NCBI RefSeq assembly: GCF_018614655.1
Contig: NZ_JAGGOG010000034.1
Location: forward strand, 1-61,234
Source of the DNA: Pseudomonas fluorescens
Lineage (GTDB): Bacteria; Pseudomonadota; Gammaproteobacteria; Pseudomonadales; Pseudomonadaceae
DNA: 61,234 nt
Direction of reading: 5' to 3'
The position numbers and the translations under genes were made by a program. The notes beneath the pieces are model-generated. The model saw only the letters and a program-made list of their open reading frames with translations, searched no databases and was not told where the DNA came from. The first letter of the stretch is position 1. Each line of letters opens with the position of its first letter. Of the stretch, positions 30,311 through 38,578 are shown one piece after another.

Positions 30311-30728
30311 GGTCACGAACGCTGTATTTGACCACGCCCCATATCACCAGCTCGTCGCCCTCCATCACGTACCTGGGCGGGTACTTAGGATTCTCGGCCA
30401 TCAAGACCACTTGGTCGCCCTGGATGGATAGTCGCTTGCACACTGATTCCGTGTTGAGCGCCGCAATGACGATATCGCCATGACGCGCTGTTTTGCTTCG
30501 ATCGACAATCACCAGGTCGCCGCTGAAAATGCCGGCACCTTGCATGCTGTCGCCTTGGATCTTGGCCAAGTACATGTGCGGGGCTCGGATTTCGAACAGC
30601 TCATCTAGCGAAATCAATTTTTCAAGGTGATCGGCTGCCGGCGATGGAAAACCAGCAGACACCTGGGAGGAATACAGCGGGAGTGATACACCACCGCTGG
30701 CAATGGGACCAAGAAGGGTCACGCTCAT
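30300..30728 (-). CDS. rulA: UmuD/RulA self-cleaving polymerase subunit
   Basis: A 142-residue LexA/UmuD-type peptidase (S24). The cleavage site is Ala25-Gly26 in SAGFPSP. The catalytic pair is Ser61 in GDSMQGAG and Lys98 in VCKRLS. RecA-assisted cleavage gives the active form that joins RulB. It is the first gene of the SOS operon, with a LexA box 22-37 bases upstream of its start. Confidence 0.95.
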   Translation of the reverse strand: MSVTLLGPIASGGVSLPLYSSQVSAGFPSPAADHLEKLISLDELFEIRAPHMYLAKIQGDSMQGAGIFSGDLVIVDRSKTARHGDIVIAALNTESVCKRLSIQGDQVVLMAENPKYPPRYVMEGDELVIWGVVKYSVRDHER

Positions 30729-30749
30729 AAACCTGGCCTGAACAAATAA

Positions 30750-30765
30750 CTGTATGGATAGACAG
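30750..30765 (-). promoter_or_regulatory. LexA (SOS) box of the rulAB operon
   Basis: CTGTATGGATAGACAG is a CTG-N10-CAG LexA site, with the extended CTGT/ACAG arms intact. It sits immediately upstream of rulA. Confidence 0.88.
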
Positions 30766-31022
30766 TTAACGATGCCGCTGAATGCACGTCAATTTAAGCC
30801 GACCAAGTGTCATTTCACCAGGTGGCCATGGGGAGCAACCAAGCACACCACGCGCAGCGAAAGCACGCGCTCTACATTGAAATCTGGAGATTCCGCTGGG
30901 GGTCACATCACAAGATTTCATCAGGAAACGCCTTTCAAAGAGAGGAAATTCTCATCCGTACGCAAAACAACAATCAGCAGCGTCAGTGAGAACAAAGCAC
31001 TCGCACTCACCACTCCCCAGCA
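30766..31022. other. Intergenic region downstream of repA; possible oriV
   Basis: No credible gene is present. In ColE2-like plasmids the origin lies directly downstream of rep, which would place it here, between the repA stop and the rulA LexA box. I see no clear iterons, only a moderately AT-rich stretch near 30930-31000. The assignment rests on the family arrangement. Confidence 0.4.
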
Positions 31023-32306
31023 CTATGAAGAATCCTCATTTTCAGAGCCTTTAACGGCAAGATCAACAGCGGCCCGTGGCCGGGCAGTTACCTGATGTAC
31101 ACCATTCTTAACACTAAGAGATCTGTTGCTCGGGGCCTGCGGCTGATTGCATTCGGTGCCTCGAGCGCCGGCGCCGGCGACCGTGTTTGATTTGATCTTG
31201 GGATGGCTCGCGACTCCAAGGACAGCGATAGTCTGCGGCCGGGAGACTTCTTCCAGGACGTGGCCATAGTTGGCCACCGTCTGCCGTGAAACCCCTGCAA
31301 GGGAGGCTATCGTGGCTTGGGTCAGCTTTTCACCGCGCTCCTGGAGCCCGCGGCACGCAGCGCGGATCTTTGATTCGGTAGCTTTGTGACGCAGCTCGTG
31401 GGTTCGCTTGGCCGCCAAACTCTGACGTTCCTGCAGCGGTAGGGACTTGTCGAGCCCCATGGCCCCACGGCAACACCTGGTGCTGCCAACGTAACGTGTC
31501 CAAGTCCAGCGGGCGACGGATCTAACTGTGGCCCTTATCGAAGACAGCATTAAATCCTGGCTAAAGCCGTTTCGAGCAAACTTGTTGTGGTTGTGCGCGA
31601 AGGCTTCTAGTAGCTGTGTGAAAGACGCCAACGTCCCGCGTTCGCGCTCTCGGTTGACGATGCTGTACGCGTAATAGCGCAGCTGCTCAAACAGGATGCA
31701 ATGTCTTGAATGCGGAAGGTCTTCAAGCTTGGGGCCTGTCTTCCAGGGAGATACCTGCAGCTCAACATAATCGGCCAACTCGCCCAGTTCGTAGACGTGG
31801 CTATGAAGTTCTGAGGTAGACCACCAAGAGTGACCAGGCGTCTTGGCAACCGGTCCGCTGTTGTAGTCCGTATCGGCGTTAATACGAAGCGCGAAGGCCG
31901 TGTAGATGGCCTTCATGTACTGAATAGGCTTGTCGCGGGCGTTCTCGGTCGTACAGACCGGGGGTATGGCATAGAAAAGGTGGGAGTGTCCATTGTTCCT
32001 GTTGCGCACGATCAGATTAGGCGGTGGTAGCCCTTCATCGTCCCAGGAGAGCGAATTGGAGTGATCGAGGTCGAAGATCAACCACGACACCATCCCGCGG
32101 CGGTTGATCTGCATGTACGGGTAACGGATCGCGTAATCACGTGGCCGGACAAGGGTTGCAGTCTTGTTATCGCTACAACGCGCAAGATACGGGGCCTCGC
32201 TGACAACGCGGCTTAGTGCCGTACCTTCTTCAAAGAATCGCCCTGATGGCGAGTATGTCCCTGCTGTGTGCTGGACGTGGCCAACACTTGTGGAAGCTAA
32301 TTCCAT
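31023..32306 (-). CDS. repA: RepA replication initiator (ColE2/pPT23A-like)
   Basis: A 427-residue initiator. The N-terminal half has the ColE2-Rep/primase-like pattern, including RRGMVSWLIFDLDHSNSL, RNRNNGHSHLFYAIPPV and YNSGPVAKTPGHSWWSTSEL. The C-terminal part has a helix-turn-helix (LTQATIASLAGVSRQTVANYG) for origin binding. It resembles the RepA of P. syringae pPT23A-family plasmids, which also commonly carry rulAB. The ATG at 32306 has only a weak GAG site that is locked in a hairpin; a leader peptide ends beside it. Expression is therefore likely controlled at translation. Confidence 0.9.
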   Translation of the reverse strand: MELASTSVGHVQHTAGTYSPSGRFFEEGTALSRVVSEAPYLARCSDNKTATLVRPRDYAIRYPYMQINRRGMVSWLIFDLDHSNSLSWDDEGLPPPNLIVRNRNNGHSHLFYAIPPVCTTENARDKPIQYMKAIYTAFALRINADTDYNSGPVAKTPGHSWWSTSELHSHVYELGELADYVELQVSPWKTGPKLEDLPHSRHCILFEQLRYYAYSIVNRERERGTLASFTQLLEAFAHNHNKFARNGFSQDLMLSSIRATVRSVARWTWTRYVGSTRCCRGAMGLDKSLPLQERQSLAAKRTHELRHKATESKIRAACRGLQERGEKLTQATIASLAGVSRQTVANYGHVLEEVSRPQTIAVLGVASHPKIKSNTVAGAGARGTECNQPQAPSNRSLSVKNGVHQVTARPRAAVDLAVKGSENEDSS

Positions 32307-32307
32307 G

Positions 32308-32329
32308 CTCGACGCCTATTGGCGGCGAG
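32308..32329 (-). promoter_or_regulatory. RBS-sequestering hairpin ahead of repA
   Basis: CTCG-CGCC pairs with GGCG-CGAG (one C/T mismatch, loop AATA on the mRNA). The 3' arm contains the GAG just before the repA ATG at 32306. The leader-peptide stop codon directly abuts the 5' arm, so a terminating ribosome would open it. Confidence 0.65.
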
Positions 32330-32377
32330 CTAATTATTGGGTTTTCTCGGCTTGCAAAAGCCCGAGGTGCCCGCCAT
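32330..32377 (-). CDS. RepA leader peptide (15 codons)
   Basis: The frame MAGTSGFCKPRKPNN ends in TAG at 32330-32332, with GGTGAG 6 bases upstream of its ATG. It spans a stable hairpin (32346-32366, CTCGG...CCGAG). IncIalpha, IncB and IncFII plasmids couple rep translation to such leader peptides under antisense-RNA control. Here the arrangement is visible but unproven. Confidence 0.5.
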   Translation of the reverse strand: MAGTSGFCKPRKPNN

Positions 32378-32449
32378 AATTGGCTCACCGTTTGTTGTTG
32401 TTGAGCAGGTCGCCACTCTCTAAAGTTAGGACCTGTTCTGAATTTTCCT

Positions 32450-32477
32450 AAAAGCCCGGTTACCAGCCGGGCTTTTT
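32450..32477. terminator. Bidirectional intrinsic terminator
   Basis: AAAAGCCCGG and CCGGGCTTTTT pair around a 7-base loop. On the plus strand it ends in five T and could terminate an antisense RNA that runs against the repA leader. On the minus strand it ends the 32494-32748 transcript. Confidence 0.85.
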
Positions 32478-32493
32478 GGTTTCTGCGATTCCG

Positions 32494-32748
32494 TTATGCC
32501 ACTTGCATTGCCTCCACATGAGTCGTCACTTCCGCAAACCCTACACGTGCTGCATCTGCATGCACCGACTCAAGGCTCTTATAGATTTTTCGTCGATCTG
32601 ATCGGGCGATGGTCATGTAATCCAGCTTCCCGTCCATGTGAACAACAATAAGCTCCCACCCGCTTTGCATAGCAGCAGGGGCAACAATGGCGGTTTTCAG
32701 GCCACCTTTATTGAACAACTTGCGCATCGCTGAAAGATCCACGGCCAT
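32494..32748 (-). CDS. Small RepB-like plasmid protein
   Basis: The product has 84 residues from the ATG at 32748 (GAGGGG 4-5 bases upstream), beginning AVDLSAMRKLFNKGGLKTAI and containing GWELIVVHMDGKLDYMTIAR. The layout resembles short proteins annotated as RepB on Pseudomonas plasmids, but I cannot verify this. A longer reading to 32802 has no binding site. It lies upstream of the repA leader and is separated from it by a strong terminator, so its role in replication is uncertain. Confidence 0.6.
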   Translation of the reverse strand: MAVDLSAMRKLFNKGGLKTAIVAPAAMQSGWELIVVHMDGKLDYMTIARSDRRKIYKSLESVHADAARVGFAEVTTHVEAMQVA

Positions 32749-32930
32749 CACGCCCCTCGAATCGTTGTGGTAATAACGAGACAAGACTAAGCGTCGCTGC
32801 ATGAAAAAGCAAATTCATGCAGTTTCAGAGACGCCAAAAGGCATTTTTGAGCGCAATTTTGTGCAGGTTTCGGCTTTTTTGTGTTCAGACGTTATGGTCT
32901 ACGGGAGCCTCTAGAAGAACCCAATCGCCA

Positions 32931-33434
32931 CTAAAACGGAATCGACTCATCGTAATCGTCCGGATCAAAATCCGGCTCCGCTTGGTCTGCAGGATGGGCT
33001 TCTGTCCTCGGTACCGACTGCTGCGGCCGGGGGGACTGATTTGGCGTGTTACCTCCCAGGCCCTCTTGCGAAGCTTGCCGATCGCCCTGCGGACGTCCAC
33101 CCAAAAGCTGCATCGTCCCGCGCATGTCCACATGTATCTCCGTGGAGTAGCGTTTGATCCCGTCCTTTTCCCACTCTCGGGTCTGCAGCTTGCCTTCGAT
33201 ATAAACCTGAGTGCCTTTGCGAACGTACTGCCCGGCGATTTCCGCCACCTTTTCAAACAGCACCACGCGGTGCCATTCGGTCTTTTCAACCTTCTGCCCG
33301 GTCTGCTTGTCGGTCCATTGTTCGCTGGTGGCCAGGCTAAGATTGATTACCGCCTTACCGGTGGGGGTGTACCGCAACTCCGGGTCTTGCCCGCATGTGC
33401 CAACCAAAATCACTTTATTTACGCCGCGTGCCAT
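32931..33434 (-). CDS. ssb: Single-stranded DNA-binding protein
   Basis: A 167-residue SSB. The OB-fold domain (about 1-110) starts ARGVNKVILVGTCGQDPELR and includes SLATSEQWTDKQTGQ and WHRVVLFEKVAEIAGQYVRK. A Gln/Pro-rich linker and the acidic tip DPDDYDESIPF, which recruits partner enzymes, follow. The start at 33434 has GAGGAG. It lies after trbC at the end of the transfer region and should protect the incoming strand in recipients. Confidence 0.96.
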   Translation of the reverse strand: MARGVNKVILVGTCGQDPELRYTPTGKAVINLSLATSEQWTDKQTGQKVEKTEWHRVVLFEKVAEIAGQYVRKGTQVYIEGKLQTREWEKDGIKRYSTEIHVDMRGTMQLLGGRPQGDRQASQEGLGGNTPNQSPRPQQSVPRTEAHPADQAEPDFDPDDYDESIPF

Positions 33435-33573
33435 GGTGTTTCTCCTCGTTACTTGGGTTTGAACATCAAGGTGCAAATTTTTCTCTGTGCCACTAGATGT
33501 GGTGCCCTGATCAGCTGCCGGTGACACAACATGTAGTGTCGTGGCCCGCTCAAAGCCCACTCGATGACGCCCG

Positions 33574-35832
33574 TTAATTCATTTCGTCTTCATAGATCGG
33601 GGGTTGCAGGTCGTTTCTCTGTGGCCTCGGCGCTGCAGCTCTAGGCGCAGCAGCTTGGGCATTCGGGATATTGGCTGGTCGGATGTGCTGCGCCTGGTAG
33701 TCCTCCAGACGCTTGCTGCCCACCGTTAACGCCTGTGCGGTGCGCGACTGCGCCTGATAACCACGTCCGCGCTTGGGGATATGCTGCAATGCGGTGTTCC
33801 ATAACAACGAGCTGCGCACCGCTGCCCCTGGCCGCCGGCGCCAAATGGCCTGCCATTCCTCGTCCAGGTCATTCAAAGCAACTAGCAACGGGTCAGTCAG
33901 CACCAGGCTTTCCAAGTCGCAGCGGCCTGGCTTCACCGCCACATGGTGCAAAATCTGCTGCACTCGATCCGCACGCGGATAACTGCGCCGGACCCTGGCG
34001 GGCGCACCGGCCAACAAGGTCTCCAGCCCCGGCGGGGCGACCTCGATAAAGCGGTTGATATGGATGGCTTCTTTGGAAAGCTTGTCGACATCATCGACGT
34101 ACATGGAACTGCCGCGAATCACATTCCCTTTGTAGAGGGTGATGTTTTCACCCTCCTGCAGCTGCTGGACTTCCTCGACACTGACCTTTTTGTCCTTGCT
34201 CATAGTCAAGGTGTCAGAGTCTTCCCAGTTTGAACTCAACATGCCCGGTTGACGCACCAAGCCGGACATTTGGGGCACATACTCGTCACCCGCCATCAAC
34301 TGCAGGATCTCCAGCGTGTCTTTGGGGTCCATGATTTTCCCGGTGATCCGGGTGCCCATGTTGGCAATCAACGTCCAGACTTTATCGCCGGCAGCGGATT
34401 TGAGGCGCTGTGCTTCCTGGCTCGCCAACAGCAAGCAAATACCAATGGACCGCACTTGCGTGGCTAACTCGCCTATTTTGTCGGTGTAGTAGGCCCCTAC
34501 CTCATCCAAGATCCACAAGAACGGGAAGCGGTCCTTGTACTTGCGAATCACCAGAATATCTTCGGGCTTACCCTCCAGCTTCTCACCCAAATCCTGGCTC
34601 AGGATCATGGCCGCCTGCGACACGTACAAACGGCCAAGGGTCGCCGCCTCGGTCGAGGAAATTTCCAGCGCCGGAATCAATACCTGCAGGATGCGGTCGT
34701 TATGCACCACGTCCTTGAGGTCGATATCGCCGGCGTCAAGGGCAAACACATGGCCGTAGGTGTCGTTGAACAAGGCCAGCATGCGAGTGAATTGCTGGAT
34801 CAAATACCCGTGCTGATTCAGTGCCTCCGGCGCCCATTCAGAAGGGGAGTCCACCTTGGCCAAGTCAAACCCGGCCAGAGTACCCAGGTAGTTTTCCAGC
34901 GGTAACCGGGCCTCTTCATGCCATTGTTGCTCCACTGCCTGGATATAGAGCTTGGCGATCGCGCGCAGCGGTAAATGCGCCTGAATCGTGCGCTGAGACA
35001 TGACCGTCCCTTCACGCCGGCACTTGTACACCAAGCCAAACACCAGGGCCTGGATCATGGCCCGGGCTTTTTCTTGCCAGCCACCATCGTTGCCGGCCGG
35101 GGGTAACATCGAGTCCATCAGGTTGATGATGTAGGTTTCCTGGGCGATACCAAACGCATTGATGGTGTTGGTCTGCCCTCGGCTTTTATTGCCTTCAAGC
35201 AGATCCTGTGCCCGGGATTTACCACCCGTGATGAAACTCATTGTCCGAACGTCATCCTCCCGGCCATAGCGCCGTGCCAGAGAGGTAATGGCGGCGGATA
35301 CATCGTTTTGGGCCTTGCCGTCAGAATAAATTAGCCCTTTCCCGTAGCTGAGCTGGCCAACGACATACCCCAAAAGTGCCTCAGTTTTGCCGGCGCCGGT
35401 CGTGCCGAACATCAAAATATGGCGCGTCATGTCATCCATGGAGAGCCACAGCTCACGCCCGGCATCCCGGGCCCGCAAATACCCCATATACAAGATGCCA
35501 GCAGCCTTGCTCATGGTGGTGCGCATGACGGTCACCGGCAAAAAACCCAGTAGCTTGCCCGGTACCTGACGTTGCGTCGAAGGATCGAAGCGGTCCATGT
35601 CCGAAGGCATGCGCATAGGCATCTGCCAGGGTTCGAGCAACATGGAAGGCGCCCAAAAAATCAGGATGGGCAAACTCAACCACAAGCTGGCCGGATACAC
35701 GATGCCACCCACCACGGACCCGATCAGTCCCAACGCGAGACTACCGGGCCCCATCATCCACTCGCCCAATGCCGAGTGGTAAATCCGGCGGTTTAGGCGC
35801 GTACGTTCGACGGCGTAGTCATTGGCTCGCAT
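33574..35832 (-). CDS. trbC: TrbC/DotL (IcmO) type IV coupling protein
   Basis: A 752-residue coupling ATPase that links the relaxosome to the channel. Two N-terminal transmembrane segments (about 25-75; SLALGLIGSVVGGIVYPASL, LPILIFWAPSMLL) precede the ATPase. Walker A is FGTTGAGKTEA near 141-148 and Walker B is FLWILDEVG near 437-444. The C-terminal 130 residues are variable and proline-rich, as in DotL, where they bind adaptors. The gene overlaps trbB by 14 bases. Confidence 0.95.
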   Translation of the reverse strand: MRANDYAVERTRLNRRIYHSALGEWMMGPGSLALGLIGSVVGGIVYPASLWLSLPILIFWAPSMLLEPWQMPMRMPSDMDRFDPSTQRQVPGKLLGFLPVTVMRTTMSKAAGILYMGYLRARDAGRELWLSMDDMTRHILMFGTTGAGKTEALLGYVVGQLSYGKGLIYSDGKAQNDVSAAITSLARRYGREDDVRTMSFITGGKSRAQDLLEGNKSRGQTNTINAFGIAQETYIINLMDSMLPPAGNDGGWQEKARAMIQALVFGLVYKCRREGTVMSQRTIQAHLPLRAIAKLYIQAVEQQWHEEARLPLENYLGTLAGFDLAKVDSPSEWAPEALNQHGYLIQQFTRMLALFNDTYGHVFALDAGDIDLKDVVHNDRILQVLIPALEISSTEAATLGRLYVSQAAMILSQDLGEKLEGKPEDILVIRKYKDRFPFLWILDEVGAYYTDKIGELATQVRSIGICLLLASQEAQRLKSAAGDKVWTLIANMGTRITGKIMDPKDTLEILQLMAGDEYVPQMSGLVRQPGMLSSNWEDSDTLTMSKDKKVSVEEVQQLQEGENITLYKGNVIRGSSMYVDDVDKLSKEAIHINRFIEVAPPGLETLLAGAPARVRRSYPRADRVQQILHHVAVKPGRCDLESLVLTDPLLVALNDLDEEWQAIWRRRPGAAVRSSLLWNTALQHIPKRGRGYQAQSRTAQALTVGSKRLEDYQAQHIRPANIPNAQAAAPRAAAPRPQRNDLQPPIYEDEMN

Positions 35833-36898
35833 CCGATACCTCCTGACCCTTCTGCGCCGGTTGTTCGTCCAGGAAGGCTTGCAGTTTCAGCGGGTCGCGC
35901 AAAAGCGCCTGCGACACGTAACGGCCATCGTCGCTAATCACCCAAGGCGTGCCAGGAATGAGATAGGCCTGATAGGCCACCTGATTGATTCCCAGAGCTT
36001 TAAGGGCTACATCGCATTCGCCAGGTTGCGCCGCTTTTGAATCCGCCCCTTCCGACGCCTGCTTTTCCGATTGTTTGCCCAAGTTCAGCCCATCAGGTGC
36101 CAGATCAAACAACGCGTCCCAGGCCGCTTTGCGCTGTTCAGGAGGCAGACAGAGCACCGGCGTAATGGCCGCAATCGACTTTTCCTTACCGATCACAGGT
36201 ACCGGAAACACCACCACGTTGAAGGCGTCAGAAATGGCATTCAGTGCAGGTTCCAGGCGCTTGCAGTTGGGGCAACTGGGATCAGCAAAGACATACAACG
36301 TCCGGTCGTGGCCGCTGGAGTAGTCCACGGTAAATAGTTTGCGCTCTGCAGCGTTGTGCAGCTTGTTCGGGAGCGTGGCCCGAATCGCCTGTGGCAAAGC
36401 CCAGCCGTCATCTGGCACCTCACTTGAGGCTGTCGGACTTGGAGTTGGCTCTACGGGCCGTACCGCTGCGCTTGGAGCACTTGGGACCGGGAGGCGAGCC
36501 ATGGGTTTAGGTGCGCTGAGTACCGGACTGGTGGCTGTCATGCCCGTCGGCGCTAAGAAGGATGGTGTAAGCCAAAAAAAACCGACCGTGAAGACCACAA
36601 CAGCTATCACCAGACCGATCAATCTACGCATGAACTTCAGTTGGGCGTGGTGTAACTGCGCGATTGCCAATTTGCTGAGTAGGTCCAGCGCCTCATCGTT
36701 GTTGAGAGTTTCGAGTGAGAATTCAAACCCCTGGGCATCACGGCAAACCACATTGCCATTTTTCAAATAAAAGGAGCGCTTTTGACGTAGGTCCAAGGTA
36801 CAGAGCGTGCGGTTGACGCTATCTACTGTCTGAGTAATGACAAGGTAATTAGCTTTGATAAGCACCGAAAACGGTGCGTGCAGGGATGCCGAGGTCAT
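35819..36898 (-). CDS. trbB: TrbB-like DsbC/thioredoxin-fold protein with membrane anchor
   Basis: A 359-residue protein. A cytoplasmic N-terminal part (1-85) and a transmembrane helix (about 91-112, LIGLVIAVVVFTVGFFWLT) precede a Pro-rich linker and a periplasmic thioredoxin-like domain. That domain has the redox motif FADPSCPNCKRLEP, a CxxC with DsbC-like surroundings, and TPWVISDDGRYV (cis-Pro loop). In R64 TrbB is a DsbC-type isomerase between trbA and trbC, the order seen here. It probably folds disulfide-bearing transfer proteins. Confidence 0.9.
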   Translation of the reverse strand: MTSASLHAPFSVLIKANYLVITQTVDSVNRTLCTLDLRQKRSFYLKNGNVVCRDAQGFEFSLETLNNDEALDLLSKLAIAQLHHAQLKFMRRLIGLVIAVVVFTVGFFWLTPSFLAPTGMTATSPVLSAPKPMARLPVPSAPSAAVRPVEPTPSPTASSEVPDDGWALPQAIRATLPNKLHNAAERKLFTVDYSSGHDRTLYVFADPSCPNCKRLEPALNAISDAFNVVVFPVPVIGKEKSIAAITPVLCLPPEQRKAAWDALFDLAPDGLNLGKQSEKQASEGADSKAAQPGECDVALKALGINQVAYQAYLIPGTPWVISDDGRYVSQALLRDPLKLQAFLDEQPAQKGQEVSDASQ

Positions 36899-36976
36899 GG
36901 AATTTCCTCTAATAGAAAGAAGTAGGGATGGAGCGTCAGAACAGTGCGGGGACGTGCAGAGACAACTAAGCGTTTA

Positions 36977-38176
36977 TCAGGCCGGTTCGTCGGCCACGGT
37001 GTCCTGCACGGCATAAATCGCCGTCATAACGGGAATATCAGAAGCCTCTCGACGTTTGGCCATGATGACTTCGCGCGGGTAAACCAGGCCGATGCTTTCC
37101 AGCTCGATCTGCAAACCTTCGATGGCTTGCGTGATCATTAACCCGGGACGTGGCAAACCTTTCTTATTGGCATGAACCTCTGCCCTGGCTTGAGCCTGTA
37201 CACCCGCGCCCTCAACAAACACCTTGGCGGTGTCCGCGCTATGCAGGGCGTACCACAAGGTGCGGTCGACGCCTTTGAGCCAGCGGAAACGCGCAGGCGG
37301 CAAGCGAAGATCACGCCCGTACAAGCCGACTAATGCGGTTCGCACCGACACATGGCTTTCCAGCCACTCACTGACGCCAGGTGCCTGCTTTAGACGCTCA
37401 AAACCTTGATCAGCAAGTCGGTAGAGAGGTGTCACCGAGTAGCGTTTGCGGACAAATAAGCCCTTGACCATGCAAGAGCGGTTCAGGTCATCAAGCAATC
37501 GGGTTGCGGCTTTGCGATCATCGAGAAACACCTGCTGACCAAACACGGCCAACAAGGCCCGCTCATAGGGTGTCCAGTCCGAAAGACCGTTATGAACACC
37601 GCCGATCTGAGCTTCAAACGCCGCACGCGATGCCTCCAGATCCAGCACTTTGCGCTGCACCAGGTTGTACCGATCGGCAAACTCTTCAGGCTTGAGTGCC
37701 CAGGCATTAGCGGGAGACGTGTCATTCATCAAACCATCAGGCCCTGATGCGGCCAATACCGGTATCACTGAGGGGGCAAACGCACTCACCAGTCCCGGCA
37801 GGGTACGGATGTTCACCAGCCGTTTGCTGCGAAACGGCAGTGCTGGATGTTGCGCCAGCCCCATTGCACTCATCACCACAAGCGGCACCAGGAACAACAT
37901 GAAGATCCCGCTGGTTTGGTTCATTACATCGATCCATTCGCTCAACGTAATGTCCTTGGCGTTATTGGCCACCTCAGCCAAAAGGTTGATCTTGCCCCCG
38001 GCCCAGGTATGCAGTGGTCCGAAGTCCACCATTTTCCACAACCAATAAAGCGTCCAGGTAGTCCAGTACACGAACGTATCGAAAAACAGCCAGCACAGCA
38101 GTACAGCGGCACAAAGCGCAAGAAACACATACGCTTGTTCGCCTTCCCATGCACTTTGTTGAGGTCGATTTTGCAT
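36977..38176 (-). CDS. trbA: TrbA/DotM (IcmP) coupling-complex protein
   Basis: A 399-residue inner-membrane partner of the DotL coupling protein. The N-terminal transmembrane helices lie at about 15-47 (YVFLALCAAVLLCWLFFDTF) and 85-105 (FMLFLVPLVVMSAMGLA). The cytoplasmic domain carries the DotM signature ALHSADTAKVFVEGAGVQAQ. The start at 38176 follows GGAGGG. It begins the trbA-trbB-trbC group, with a structured leader upstream. Confidence 0.93.
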   Translation of the reverse strand: MQNRPQQSAWEGEQAYVFLALCAAVLLCWLFFDTFVYWTTWTLYWLWKMVDFGPLHTWAGGKINLLAEVANNAKDITLSEWIDVMNQTSGIFMLFLVPLVVMSAMGLAQHPALPFRSKRLVNIRTLPGLVSAFAPSVIPVLAASGPDGLMNDTSPANAWALKPEEFADRYNLVQRKVLDLEASRAAFEAQIGGVHNGLSDWTPYERALLAVFGQQVFLDDRKAATRLLDDLNRSCMVKGLFVRKRYSVTPLYRLADQGFERLKQAPGVSEWLESHVSVRTALVGLYGRDLRLPPARFRWLKGVDRTLWYALHSADTAKVFVEGAGVQAQARAEVHANKKGLPRPGLMITQAIEGLQIELESIGLVYPREVIMAKRREASDIPVMTAIYAVQDTVADEPA

Positions 38177-38199
38177 TGGAATGTCCCTCCAAAGTTAAA

Positions 38200-38246
38200 C
38201 CCACTGAAGCTAGTGGGAGGCAACGAGGCTCACTGATGTGAGCCTC
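38200..38246 (-). promoter_or_regulatory. Two tandem hairpins in the trbA leader
   Basis: Perfect stems CCCACT/AGTGGG (38200-38217) and GAGGCTCAC/GTGAGCCTC (38225-38246) lie 24-70 bases upstream of the trbA start. Neither is followed by a T-run, so they are not ordinary terminators. They may modulate translation or be protein-binding sites. Confidence 0.5.
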
Positions 38247-38271
38247 TGTCTGGCATGTGTATCTATCAGAA

Positions 38272-38295
38272 GAGTTGTAGTAATAGTTACAACTC
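38272..38295. promoter_or_regulatory. Inverted repeat in the trbA upstream region (operator candidate)
   Basis: GAGTTGTA and TACAACTC are exact 8-bp arms separated by 8 bases. It lies in the only large gap of the second half of the transfer region and near the HTH gene at 39243-39458. The binding protein is unknown. Confidence 0.45.
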
Positions 38296-38508
38296 AATAG
38301 AGCGAAGCAACAAATATTCGGGCGCGCGATTATGTGCTTCAAGGGGAACCAACTGACAGCCACAACAAGATATCCCAAGGAACGGAACAACTTATTGCCC
38401 TTTGATTTATTGCTGTGCTTCTCCTTAATAAAAACCAATACCGTAGTAAAAGTGTTTTATTTGGAGTCAGTCGAGAAGCGGATGGGTTCTTAATGACCCA
38501 CAAACAAT

Positions 38509-38532
38509 CACACCGCCCGGATGGGCAGTGTG
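38509..38532 (-). terminator. Hairpin after the exclusion-like gene, possible terminator
   Basis: CACAC-GCCC pairs with GGGC-GTGTG around one mismatch and a GGAT loop. On the minus strand it is followed by ATTGTTTG, a weak T-rich tail. Confidence 0.45.
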
Positions 38533-38578
38533 AGAGGGTAAAGCGCGTCAGGGTAAAACGTAGAAAGGGAGTCTTGCT

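Noticed and set aside
30754..31095. Plus-strand frames running from the LexA box into the 3' end of repA
   Set aside because: They overlap the SOS operator and repA antisense, and lack ribosome-binding sites or recognisable domains.
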